A stretch of 64,000 bases of DNA from Mesodorylaimus sp. YZB2_4 (lineage: Eukaryota; Nematoda; Enoplea; Dorylaimida; Dorylaimidae). A program made the translations under genes and the position numbers. The DNA is taken from the NCBI GenBank assembly GCA_030248295.1, contig JASANH010001214.1:1-64000 (forward strand), read 5' to 3'. The notes under the pieces are model-generated. The model was given only the letters and a program-made list of their open reading frames with translations. It was not told the origin of the DNA and made no database searches. Below are positions 31,605-43,979 of the stretch, one piece after another; positions within the stretch are counted from its first letter, which is position 1; each line of letters opens with the position of its first letter.

Positions 31605-34600
31605 TTCGATTCAGGTGTGCGCCCCGATCAAAATTCGCTTATATCATATACTCCACCGAACTTTACAATCCAGCGGGAAATACAAATGAATAGAAAAATT
31701 ATAGGTAGTCGTTTGGATAGAAGACGGTTTATTCAAATGAAACTATTTTCCAAAAATTTCCGAGCACAATGAAATGAATGAGCGATGGGAATACCTCGTC
31801 GTGTCCTTTGCGGGAATCTTGTTCGCCCGAACGCGCATACAACGGCACCTTACGTGTTCAGACGCAGCCGAGACGAAATACGACCGTTCGCAGTCGGGCG
31901 ACGACACGACAATAATTCCTGCCACGCGAACACGCCGCCCCTTATATGGCTACGTTGGCCAGTCCGATAGAGGCAAATAAACATACGACCCAACGCCGCC
32001 CCCAATCGCCAGACGTGCGCGCGTATGACCGAGATAGGGGCAAGGACAAAAAATGGTCTATACCTGCCTGAAGAGAAGAACGGTATTTTACTCGCACACG
32101 TAATCAATGCCCTTTTGGCGGAAATATTTCTATTTTCTACGGGATCAAAAAGTGGCGCGCCCGAAAATAGTTAGCCTTACCTACCAACCAGCCGGGGAGG
32201 GTAGACGGCCACTATACTAGGTACAATGTAGTAGAGTGAAAAAGTAATAAAATCGTCATCCGTTCGACTTTGCGCATGCCGACCAGCCGCCGCCGCAACA
32301 AATACCAGCACCTACCAGGCGCAGACTGTTCCTATACCGCAAACGTCCGATGGGGACTGGCATGATTATGACGAGGACGAGCTGGACGAAACGACCAATA
32401 CGATCGGGACTCGTCTTCCATACGAAACCTGAGCTCGGATGAATCTCTCGCTTTAAAACGATATAATAGGCTTTCTATTGCATACAACGGGTAAACTCGT
32501 CGCACAAGCAACGGCTTTGCGAAATAAAAACCGTATTCCAACTATACATTCCCATCCAGCCGTCCACCTATCAAACCTAGACGATGCACAAAGACCGGTG
32601 CTAAAACGTTGCTATTTTGTAGCTAGCTATGCTTACAGCCAGTTCAAATGCGTCGTGTGCGGCCTTTGCGACTCCCAAACACACGCTTCAAAGCACTACA
32701 ACAAGCAGTCAAAAAATCCTTTGAGAATAATTTGGAGAGGAAAAGGTGCTCGTTCCATCAAAGCATTTGGGATGGGACTGACGATGAGAAAGAATGGCAC
32801 CTAATGCAAACTGGACTGTGCCACCAAAGACTGAATCGTGCTTGGTCAGGCCTCTGAAGCCCGCCTGACGAAGTCGCAGCAGACAGTGGTGCGCCTTTGA
32901 GCACGCCGCCCACTTTACACTGCTCCCAAATGTACACTCTGAGTCAATGATAAGCATTCAGCTGTGAGAGCAGTGTACACTAGATTCTCGAGATGTCTAG
33001 CCGCATTCTTTGAATGCGAGTTTCGGTCTTCCTTGCCAGACCGACGAATTGCGCAAGAAAAGAAAGTAGAACATCTGGACTCACTTATTCCGAGCACGCG
33101 AAGAATGCGGCACTAGTAAGGCGGCCATTGCAATGATTCATAACCTATTTACTCCGCGCCAACGCGTCTACTCAAATGGTCAATAGGAGGCACTCGGGGG
33201 AGTACTACGAGTTGGGCGCCAATAGGGGACAAGGAGTCTCGTTCAAAAAGTCAAAACTGCCGCCCTTTGAAAAAATTCGATGCTAAAAGATAAACCAAAC
33301 TTCGGCGAACACTTATCCAAGCACCGATTTGATAACCAAAAATGGGACAAGGAACAATCTGCTGTAGAATGAAGAGACTTCCCTTGTGCCACGTAATGGA
33401 CGAGGGCGGCTACCTTGGCAACTGGACGTGACGGTGCCACGCGCCGCTCTCTGTGACCGGATTTGGTAACTATCGTCGACGAAGGACGCCGCCGTCGGTT
33501 GCCAGGTAAACATCGGCTCGCCGCCCGCCCACCACCCCCGCCACACCAATGATGCGGTTAAACATAGCCTTCTCAATGACAATAACCGTGGGCCATATTT
33601 TGTACATCATAACCGTACCTTAGCGTGCCTAAATGATACGTTGTCGAGCAGATTTCGAGTCCTAGCTCGACCTATCTTGGACATATTTCACTGCTTTTTC
33701 ACTTGCCATATTTTGAAATGTGAGGGCAACATTTTTTGAATATCAGACACCAGACTGCTGTCCTCCGATCCGGGCTCGTGGCTGCATGTAGCCATAATTG
33801 GGCGGGGTTGCAATCTGCCGCCGTCTGGTCCGTTTCTGGTTAATACCTTGGCCAAGTGCACCTAGGATACACATGGAGCAGTGAGCCGTAACCGCGGATT
33901 TTGATGGCCCCAAAAGCAGACAATATCGCTGCACTACGTGACTCAATCAAGTGTGAACAACAGGGCACCTGCCTCGTTTTTGTGTACAGTGAATTGGGGA
34001 GGATGGTTGTAAATTATTAGTCTGCTCTGCGTAAAAGGGAGAACATTGGCCACCGTTGCTTTTAACGAGCCAATACCTCGAAAGGTAGAATGTTCATATT
34101 TTTGGCTGATCCTTTTCATCGAGACTGTTTCGCCTTTTTTCCTCGCTCATACACCAACAAACAAGTGATTGCCTCGACGATGGTCCAGCCTTCTAAGGAC
34201 CGCAATATGTTGGGGTATTGTAAGAATACGGTGGTTTCCTGCCCAGGCGGCCATCGGGTCGCCATTTGTTCCTTTTTGTATTGGCTTTTGTCATGGAACA
34301 AATTACATTGTGTCTTTTCGCCGTCCCCGATTTATTCTTGTAGACACTGGCCGCCCGAGCACGTTTGATTGTGGACATAGCGGTGGCATTATTGGGCTGG
34401 TGGCCAATAATGTATGACTAGCTACTGTATACACGGAATTTAGGAGGACAAGACCACACGCGTATCACAAAGATCCTTGACACAAGACCGCATTTTGCAA
34501 GTGAAGAGGGGTTAAGATGCTATTGTGGCCTCGGGTGATGGCTGCTGAGCGGGAGGTCTCAGGAATTCACGAGGCCACCCACAAAGCGCAAGGCTGGTCG

Positions 34601-37189
34601 ATCGAAAGAGAGAAAGCGGCAAAAGCCATAAGCATTATCAAGCAGTCTAAGAACAGGGTGCAGGACGAGGTATGACACAATTCAAGCTGGTAGCCACAAA
34701 TTGCGTCAGATGGAAGTCGAAATGAAAACGATATTCTCCTTTGTTGGCTTTTCCCTAAGTTGGTCAATTTTTTGGGTCCATAGACCCAATCACGGCGCTT
34801 AGAACAAAGACCACTTCTTAGACGTTGAATGTGAGCATAAAACCGGTTTTCACAAGGAAAAAACGCACACGGCTAACCTGTTTCCAAACGGACCAACTAA
34901 GGGTTAAGCCGCAAATTTACTAGTTTTACAGAGGATATTCGGTGAGACCGGCTGGAAAAACCTAAAGTTGATGAGTTTATGTGTTCAGATTTTTATTAAA
35001 GACGAACTACAGTCTAGTGCCGAAGATCAAGAACCAAAATGAGGTTTTTACAGTGGCACTCAGCTATGTCATGGACCCCAATGTTGAAGAAAAAAATCTT
35101 TTCTACCCCTCCCTGTCGAGATCTAGAAGTTAGGCCTTGTCCCGCGCGGCATGTGCAGGCAGCCCTTGTCTAGTCCAGTTATAGATACCAGAAATCATCA
35201 CTAAATGCCTCTGGGGTCTCCTTTTAAATCCTGCAGTACGAGTATATCCCCAGGAAACAAATGAGGATTACTCATACAGTACAGGAAGTCAGAATCTGAG
35301 GGGTCCGAGGCATGAAGAAGCTTTGTAACAAATACATTCTTTGAGAAAAGTGGGTCAATACGCCAGTAATAATTTTTATGTTCAGTACCAAAAATTATTA
35401 AACCAGTGATAATTTTTGTCTTTAATTGGTTTAAAGCAATACTGTAGGTGGCTAATTACATTTCTTGTAATACTCCTACGAAGGAATCTGCAGTGGCTTT
35501 TTCATGCACATTAGCATTATGCACATTAACAATTCTGGCATGGGTAACTAATTCGCTAAAGGTTGGTAGTTTCGTGGAAAATTTACGATAAAACTAAAAT
35601 AGCAGTGGCTGACTTTAATTTGAGTTAAATAAGTTTTTACGCCCATTTTTGTTGGACGTCGTTCCTGACATTCTTGTAAGCTCCGACTGAAATGATGATA
35701 TGCTTGATATGCGGCTACGTTGGTGCATATTTTTCCAATTTTGCAATTACTTTTCATCTTGTCTAATGCCTGTAAACGCGAATCATTGAAATGTGCACAG
35801 AGAAGAACGGGCATAACGACCCGATCCGTGACGACTAAAACTTGATTGTTCAGTTAAACAAAATCCTAGACGACCCTGAATCCTAGCCTCATACTACTGT
35901 ATACTTCCAGTCGGCCAGAAAAACCGGTGGAGTTGTAATCAAAATTGAATTAGTCTGCTGCTGGTTATCATGAAGGCAAACATTTACTTTTGTACCTTTG
36001 ACTATTATAATATCATTTATATAGTCCCACCTTTTCCATTTTAGGTACCTGATTGCATTTAGGTACCTAAAAAACATTTCTTGGTTTGATCTGAGTTTTT
36101 TGGGATTGGATTCAGACTGTCTTTATTACTCTGCACTTTTTCATATGCTCGCCCAGGGCGCCCATACGGTCCTCCAACAAATGCGATTGATCCTATGCAT
36201 TTGCGGCTTGAAATTATGAAGAAGTGATAATATCTATGTTGCAGGGTGGCAAGCAGTAGGCAGACCTAGAGTAGAGTGATTAGACTTATTGCATTATTGT
36301 TTTGATTAGATGTTTGAAACTTTGATCGCAGCTAATAACTCTTGCTTGGCTGTAGAATGTTGTCCCGCCTCGTTTGTGTACGATCATCATAATGGCATAT
36401 TGACTCCATTATGTATTTCATAGATAGCCTCCTGACGCACGCCATCAGAGCCATATTCACGATGTTTATATATGATCACTCATTCTTTTTTGAAATTCAC
36501 CTGTCAAAATACAAATCACAGCAGAATTTTGTGGCATCTTTCACGTCGAAAGAACTCAAAACTGCTCATCTTTTTCTCATTTTTTTTCGAGCCCCATGCA
36601 AGAGCTGTGTCTTTTATTATAAATTTTATTTCGATTTCGCGTCAGACTCCGACACGAGTCAGCTAAGAACACGGAAAGAGAGAGTGGGAGGGCGAAGGTA
36701 ACGGGCACGATTATCATAGAACACTACCTCACTTGACATCATGCGTCATGCCTTACATCCGTAGGCTCAGGGTGCCAGAATGTTCTTAATGAAAGACTAG
36801 CGATCAACGATGCTGTTGAGGAAGACACAAGCAACGGATGTTTTTAGAATCTTTGATCACAGCCAACACATCATTGCTTGGCGATCGAATGCGTATCCGC
36901 CTCGTCCGTGTACTCTACCCATGATGGCTGATTGACGTCATTATGCCTTCTTCATAGGTGGCAGCTCATTTCTACTGCTGCCCCCTTGGTCTCTCAGAGA
37001 GCTCATTACCATCTAGGACAGAAAATACGGGTAACTCTTGCCAGATCATCTCTAATGAGCCTTACGCAGAAGAGTAAGCGATCTGCCATACTCACGCATG
37101 TGCCCAGTGTATCCTTAGTTTATTTAGATCCGAGGTGTGCTAGTGCAGTCTTCACGGACATGTGAGCCAAGCATTTCTAAAACTCCGCC
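31605..37189. other. Long gene-poor region with scattered coding-like fragments
   Basis: 5.6 kb without a supportable gene. Fragments worth noting: an acidic frame DWHDYDEDELDETTN at 32355-32430 continuing in the +2 frame as RDSSSIRNLSSDESLALKRY to a GTAAAC donor at about 32491; a basic frame at 32660-32760 (RFKALQQAVKKSFENNLERK); and a minus-strand 88-codon ATG frame at 35814-35548 (PVLLCAHFNDSRLQALDKMK). These may be relics of an unrecognised gene. TACTGTA words occur at about 34424, 35448 and 35893. Confidence 0.3.
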
Positions 37190-38389
37190 ATGTCTGACCA
37201 TGCTAACGATACCACCTTGCTTTCATCTGACAATTTATCTGTACCCATTGGAGCCTGCTTCGTAATTGTTAGTGTCATCTTCATCTTTTTTCAACTTGCC
37301 TGCGCCTACTTGATTATCATTGATAAGAGCATGCGAAATCCGACTTACCACTTCGTCGTTAATCTGTGCATAGCTGATTCGGTCGAGCTGGTTGCATTGG
37401 GTTTGTACGCTGGCATAACAATCATTATTGGATCCAAAAATAAGGCATTGCAACGTTTTATGGATTTTATATGTCTAGCCGGATGGTATGCTCATTGCGT
37501 TTTGATCGTTTTCATTGCTTTTAGTCGATGGATCGGAATCACGAGAAAGCACTTGGTACCACGCTTGTTCGGGTAAGTCGGGCTGGGCTAAGGAGTTTTG
37601 GTAAGCCGCACTGCATCCTCATAGCCCTCGTGGGGTTATACTTTATCCGTAGCCAAGCACCACACAGCGCACTCGGGGGCTAAGGAAAACATACATATAT
37701 AGACGATGATATTTTTCTCAGGTGGGACTCGAACCCTTTCCTGTAAGTGCGCCCTAGCGTGAGAGGCGGAAGTCTACTCACTTTTGGCCGCAGCTGGTCA
37801 TTTTCCCGCAGTAACATGGAATTAGCTAAGAAGATATCCTTCCAGGACTTGGACACTCTGGCTGTTTCAAATCGTGGCGTGGGTACCTGCGGCCATCGTC
37901 TGTTTTTGCGGCACAGTGTTGCCCGGCTCGAGCGTCTTCTCCCTGTACCCTGAAATATTCACGTGGGGATTCGATCTCAGTACAACATTGGGATACATTT
38001 GGCACTGGGTCGATTGTGGCTTCACATCGGCCATGGTCGTTCTGGACATGACTTTCAATATCTTATCGCTGATTCAGGTCCACCAAACCAGAGTACTGGT
38101 TGAAGAGTCATTGGTGGCCTCGCGAAACAGACGCGGAGAGGTCAAATTACTGATTCAGTGCTTTATCACTGGCTGCTTTTTCACATCAACTGATTTCTTC
38201 TTCACCTTGGTCAACATATTTGGATGGACATCACTCAGTGCTTGTCTCGGAGCACAATCCATTTGGATGTGCAACCATTGTGTTGGTCCGCTGGTCTACC
38301 TGAGCTTGAATGATGCGCTCAGAAAGAGCTTCCGTAAATTTGTAACTTTTGGAAAATTAGGGAATAATCTTGTTGCGCCGTTGCGTTAA
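37190..38389 (+). CDS. Seven-transmembrane chemoreceptor-like GPCR (nematode Srx/Srt style), 308 aa
   Basis: Exons 37190-37572 and 37846-38389 join in phase (GG/GTAAGT donor, TTCCAG acceptor). Topology by eye: TM1 IGACFVIVSVIFIFFQLACAYLI; an intracellular turn KSMRNPTYHFVVNLCIADS (the 'NP.Y....l.iaD' motif of the nematode Srx/Srt/Srsx group); TM2 to TM3 ending in IVFIAFSRWIGI in place of DRY; TM4 IVAWVPAAIVCFCGTVL; TM5 before the long loop ending RRGEVKLLIQCFITGCFF, which resembles the 'kkEi.lf.Q.fi' start of TM6 in Srx; TM7 and tail GPLVYLSLNDALRKSFRKF. Such receptors detect chemicals in sensory cilia, coupled to G proteins. Length is as expected. The 273-bp intron contains a tRNA-like repeat on the minus strand. 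Confidence 0.8.
37710..37790 (-). repeat. tRNA-derived element in receptor intron (CTCTCAC family)
   Basis: On the minus strand the sequence reads CCGCCTCTCACGCTAGGGCG, then a spacer and AGGGTTCGAGTCCC, a B-box-like T arm. The same order, with similar bases, occurs at 45313-45402. Two related copies in a non-tRNA context suggest a SINE family with a tRNA head rather than a tRNA gene. Confidence 0.45.
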
Positions 38390-40775
38390 TGAGCTGGCAA
38401 GGCTCGAGTTTAAAGAAATAGCATGTCAAATTTAGAAGTCACGTCGTGAATATGGATAAGAATTGAATGCGGTCAAAACTTCCCGATTGATCTCACTTCT
38501 TTACCCCTTTTATCAGAAACAACATGCGGACGGTGCTCATCTGGTGGGTCATCACACACCGGGTCTGACGAAACGGCTTTTAACCAAACTACGAAGAGCC
38601 CGAACCAGACATTTGGATTTTTTTCACTAAACTAGACCAAACCGGCCGAACCAGTGAGACATGCGGTCAGCACAGATGGGAATATCTACGCAGGTCTCTG
38701 CAGGTACTCTCTGCGCGGTCCCTCACGCACGGCGACTAGCAACGTGAGGTGTTTATTAGATCGACTTGCGGACCTACAAGGGATCAGTCGTACAAAGATA
38801 CGCAAGGGCGAGCGGAAATAGGCGAAAAAAGCTGAAGACGTAGGCCGTACCGACAGCACTACCCGACCCGATGGTCATCGGCTACTGAAGAACTCATCTA
38901 TCCTGACACGAGAGGGCCAGGTAGTCGCACCTATAACCGCCTTAAGAGCAACCAATTTAGGCTACAGTAGATCCAATCCCAGTGCAGTAGAGGGCAGGCA
39001 AGAGGAAGTAATTCCGGTGCTGGAAACATACGTGCCGTGTGGCAACCCGAAGGAGGAGCACTAAATTATAGTAGGTGAGGTACAGCACGCCAGAACAAAA
39101 CCTTGACCAAAATAAACCACCATTTTTAGGCTAGATCAGACACGTTGCAGTAAGCTCAACATCTTGGCTGATGACCAAAACCTCAGAGACACTCATAATA
39201 ATTAGACACATTCTCAAAGCGAAAACCTTAGGAAGAAAATTTGACATTTTGATCGTCACTGCAGTATACTCGGTTCGCTAAGGTCGTTACTTTTTGTTTT
39301 GCAGTGACTTTGTGTCCCTAATATATGTTCATATGTCTCACCAGAAGCCCTATTACCATATACCCTACACTCAGATACCTTTTCTGTTCGCAGTTTTAGT
39401 CAGTGTGAATTGATGCAAGGCATGCGGACAAGATGCAGGGCTGATCCTGGTCTGGTCCTTGTTCGGTTCGCCAGGTTATGTAGTTCGATCGAAGCTGAGT
39501 CATACATGCATTAATGCCGCAGTAGTGTCCATACTTGTCGCTCCTTTGAAGATGTTTTTCAAAACCAAACAAGCTCCCGGAGCTTAATGAGTGTTCACGG
39601 CAAGGTAAGAAGTGTTTGATTTAATCGACGCTCCTGCTGTTTGATTTCAAAAGACTTCAAGAAACATGGCAAAATTTACCCTCGTGAAAGCGGAAAATGT
39701 GAATAAAAAGTAGAATCTGCTCTGTGGAGCGGATATGTGCCTGCAGTAAGAGCCACAGCACTGCCACCGGTAGCTACACAGTGCATGGTGGCTCCATGGT
39801 CCACTCGCTGACTCACTGGACTGGACAGCAGCTACATGTGCGTTCCTTTTGTGTGAAAGGCTTTCTTTATTGCTGATAATACTTTTCCGAAACGAGGTTG
39901 AAATCACCAAGTTGCCTCCCCAACACGACTGTTTTGTGTCACCAGGAACTAGTCAACATTCACGCTGTAATCCCAACCAAACATTAGTCTTACGGCGTTG
40001 TTGATGATTACTAAATGTAGCTCTGAACAAACCTTCTTTACGTGGTCGACATTTGCCAGAAAGCACAGAAATGTTGCCTCGACTCGTGATTATTCTTTTG
40101 GGCCCTAATCCAAAACGACTTTGTTCCACTCGATTTGCTGTTTTGTTTTTGTTTTGACTGCACTGAACGATCGGCTGGCAATAAACCAGTCACGCAGAGG
40201 GGCGTGACTCGAGCCTGATTGGAGTGGTGTCAAATATACCCTCAGTCCCCTAGCTTTCCCTTGGACTATGGAAATAGCATGTGAAGTGTAGTCGATACGA
40301 GACTAGACTGACGGAATGCTCGATTGAGGGAATGCTAAGATTTTTTAACGAAAGGTAAAAATTTATTTTCCAGTGGCTCACCGTTGAGAAAGGTGGCGGC
40401 GGCTGGCGCTAACTGACTCGCATTGCCATAAGAGAAACCAGCCGTCGGTCGGTGGAGCCAGTCAGAAGACTCGACGACTGCCGTCTCGGCCACTTTAAAC
40501 CATATCCAATATACGGCCTGCTGATCGGCCTGGTACTTGTCCAAGAGGAAAACGTCTTGTGTGCTTTTCGCTTTTGCACCCTCAACTTCGCTTGCTTCTC
40601 GTCTCTTACACGAGCCAGTTGGCTTTTCGTTTTCGATAAATCTACGCCGTCATAAGACTGGCGCGTGCCCTCGCCAACGTTTCCTACAACTACCATTCGC
40701 TGCTCATACGTGTTGTTGGGAGGTTGGTTAAAAAGTTTCCTCTTCCGCTCTGTTCGCCGATCAGGCTGAACAAAT
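38390..40775. other. Intergenic, nothing recognised
   Basis: No gene supported. A 214-codon minus-strand frame at 41053-40409 overlaps the first exon of the TPR/F-box gene and its intron; I regard it as accidental. TACTGTA-type words occur near 38963 and 39263. Confidence 0.35.
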
Positions 40776-43700
40776 ATGGAAACCGTGGAAATCGGCGAAG
40801 CTTTCCAGTTCAGGAACCAGGTTAGGAATATTTGGTCGGGCCACGTGTGCAATGAACAGCCGGCAGTCGTGTGTGGGCGATCGGAATCGATAGTCCAAAC
40901 CAGATCCCTAACCAGTTTGTGCAGTTGTGCCTCCTCGCCTGCTGTTTTTGGTCTCCCCCAATTCGAAGGATGAGTTAGGTCCCTCTCACTAACTGGCTGA
41001 CAAGTGAGTTTACTGCAGACCTCCAATGGACAGGCCCAAGGGTACTTTGCCACACACCATACAATCTTTCATCCTGACTAGTTTTCGTCTTATTCAGGCA
41101 CTTTTCGGTTTGGAAACGAAGAACTATGCTGCGGCTGTGGCTGCAAGCAGTAAAGCGGTGACGCAATTTCAAAAGCTACTGCGTCATATCCAAAACGAGT
41201 TGATCAATAGCCATATTCTCCGCGCAAAAGCGTATTTGGCTCAAAAGAAGTGAGTCAGTTTGGATATTCGATGGGCCAACAGTCCAACCTAGATATTAGA
41301 AAATCCCAATATCTGCGTTGGTTTTCGTGCGGAACCATGTCACAAAACCATGGATATGCGTTGATACTGATCTACTTCTGCAGGGAATCGAAGATGAGAA
41401 ATAGGTTTCCAGTGGTCTCAGCATGGGAATCGTATTCACGGTCATCCAGCTTGAGTCCATAGACCCGAGAAGCCGTAGAAACGAAATCTGGGAAAAGACC
41501 TTCTAGCGGATTTCTAAAGAGATAATCTGGACTCGAACTGATTCTTATCCAAGAGTTTCCAAAGTCAAGAGATATTTCCTTGGCTGCTCTCAGCAGTTGT
41601 GTAGGGTGCATCAGATGCGACTGGCTTGTCAGCGCATCCTCTCATTTATCATCAATCACATCACAATCGTGTTTTCTAGGTACTACATGGCCAAACAAGA
41701 CTGCGATGTGGCTTTGGCAAATGGCAAGCACGACGCGGAGACATTTTTCCTGTTGGCTCAATCCCTGGAGGGCTTGTGTCGAATTGAAACGGCGGAGGAT
41801 GCTTACAGAAAAGCGCTTACATTGGATCCGAGTTTGGCAGAAGCTAAAGTTCGATTGCAGACTTCCCTATTTGCGGTAAGCCATCTGCAAGTCCTGATGG
41901 TCCCAGCCTGAAATTTCCCGTCTGATCAGAATGCATAATTTTCAGCATCGCCTTGCTCAGTCTCATTAAGAGAATTTTCGTCACTATTTTATGGTCCATA
42001 TTTAGCATAGTCAGTGGCCTCCACTTAGTCCCCTCCTCCTGTACATTTATGACATGATGCCTAAGTAGCAGCTCTACGGCCGCTTCTCAGCAGAAAAGAA
42101 GCCCCAAAGAGCTGATTTAAGGTCGCCCCAGGATGCTATCCCGTGTTGAGCCGCATGACTCTCCTCTTCTTGGCTTTGAGTCAGTCGCATCCACTCGTGC
42201 GTGTTGATACACAAAGCAAGCTTATGCACAGAAATGTGGGCAGGAACAGGATGAAGAGGAAGAGGCGGCTGAAATCGTATGACTTGGTTTGTTTCACTAA
42301 ATTTGTTATCCCACCCATGTAGCACTACCTGTCACGGATCGACCTTTCAGATCATAATAGCCAAGGATCATTATCCAGTAATGCAAAACCTAAGCCCACC
42401 TTATGCTTTACAGAACCGTTAGAGGACGCCCAGCATACGCACTACTACAGTGATAGGTCATAGGACCTTCAACATCCAGACAACGCCCTCTAAATTTTCA
42501 GAGAAGCCTGATGCCCTCGGTGCCAATGGAGCAGCGTTTACCCGACGAGATCTGGGTCAAGATATTTACAAATCTCGATATCCGTTCACGTGTTCGTTGC
42601 GAATCGGTTTGTCGGAAATGGGCATCGTTGACCAAACTGGGTTGGTCACGTGTTCGTTCCTTCCCACCCCCTGATTCGTGTCTGGATTATCAACAACAAC
42701 AACAACAACGAGCCTCGCCTTACATGCCCGACTACTTTTCGGGCCTGTTGTCGAAATGCGGTCGCTTTGTGGCTAGCATCGATCTCAATGCAGTCGATGT
42801 ATCGCGAGTCCGATTAGAAGGTGTGGGTCGATTTCGTCTAAGAAATAAATTGGGCCAACTTCTGCAAGTCATGGCGGATAAATGTCCATCTTTGGAGCAC
42901 TTGATCGTACCAACGGCCGCTTTCCTCGATGAAGACCTTTCCTTTATCTTTCATCACTTTCGCCAACTGAAATCGATGTGTTTGGAAAAGGTGAGGTGCT
43001 TTCTACATGCCATGACTCCTGTCAAATCAGCACTTTTGGACTAGGTCGGTCGTACACCGGAAGGTCGTCTAACGGGCGAGGCACTGGGCGAATTGCCTCC
43101 GCACTTGGAAGACCTACGCCTGCACTTTGTCCAGTCGTGCCCGTGCCTGGTCGATGATGCATTGGGTCAGTTGGCTCAACGCGGGGCGGGATATTTGAAG
43201 CACTTGAAACTGTTCTCCGAATGGGACAGTTTCCCATCCGAATCAGCTCTTATCAATTTGATCAGCCAATGCGGAAAACTACGTTCGGTAAAGTTGGGTT
43301 GTTTGGGAAGACAGGCAAGCGAGAGCTTGACTACGACATGCTTGGAGCAGTTGGGACGACTGAATCAATTGACTGATCTTTACGTATGGGCACCCAGGTA
43401 AGGGTAGGACGAGCTGGTTCTGATTTATGACTTTGTAACCAAACATGCTTTAATTTCAGAATAACCGCTTCTGTAATCAAAGCCATCGTAGAAGGCTGTC
43501 CAAAATTGGCTAGTTTGGAATTGCACGCTGAAAACATGGAAGCTGAGGCTCTGACTCGTGTTTCTCATTTTAAAGGTCTGACCGACCTTCGTCTGGATGT
43601 GATTAACGGCATCCCTTGGGTTTCCTTGTTGCCCATGTACGCAAGCAATAATCAGTCGACTTTAAAAATTTTGGCCCTAAATGGCTTACATAGTGTGGAA

Positions 43701-43979
43701 CTGTTTTTGATCTTGCAATCGTTTCCCGCCTTGGAGCAATTGTGTCTATGGAATTCGGTTGACGTGACGGCTCAAACTTTGGTCGATCTGATCGTTCAAC
43801 ATCACACCAGGCAAAACCCCTTGAAACTAACCGCCAGTTGTTATCATATACAAATGACCGAAGCTTTGGCCATTGCCCTACGTGACCACGCTGGTAACTT
43901 TGCAGTGGGATGTTACTACGATCATCACCCCTGCGACTTGAATTCGTTCGCTATGAGGATGATGCTGAGGGATGCTTGA
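40776..43979 (+). CDS. TPR-F-box-LRR protein (584 aa), probable SCF substrate receptor
   Basis: Exons 40776-40820, 41098-41249, 41680-41875, 42502-42990, 43045-43397 and 43460-43979, all GT-AG, phases consistent throughout. Residues 1-131 hold tetratricopeptide helices: EAFQFRNQALFGLETKNYAAA, NSHILRAKAYLAQKKYYMAK, AETFFLLAQSLEGLCRIETA, AEDAYRKALTLDPSLAEAKV. An F-box follows at about 141-185 (RLPDEIWVKIFTNLDIRSRV, CESVCRKWASL), the Skp1-binding module. A short polyglutamine run is encoded at 42686-42708. The rest (200-584) has repeated leucine-rich segments with C..L..L spacing (CPSLEHLIVP, FRQLKSMCLE, CPKLASLEL, FPALEQLCLW), as in FBXL-type receptors. The product is expected to recruit a substrate to an SCF ubiquitin ligase. 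The TPR + F-box + LRR order is that of fungal Dia2/Pof3; I do not know it as common in animals. Confidence 0.8.

Noticed and set aside
40409-41053. 214-codon minus-strand open frame
   Set aside because: It is antisense to the first exon and intron of the TPR/F-box gene, has no domain-like pattern and no splice or start context; most likely chance.
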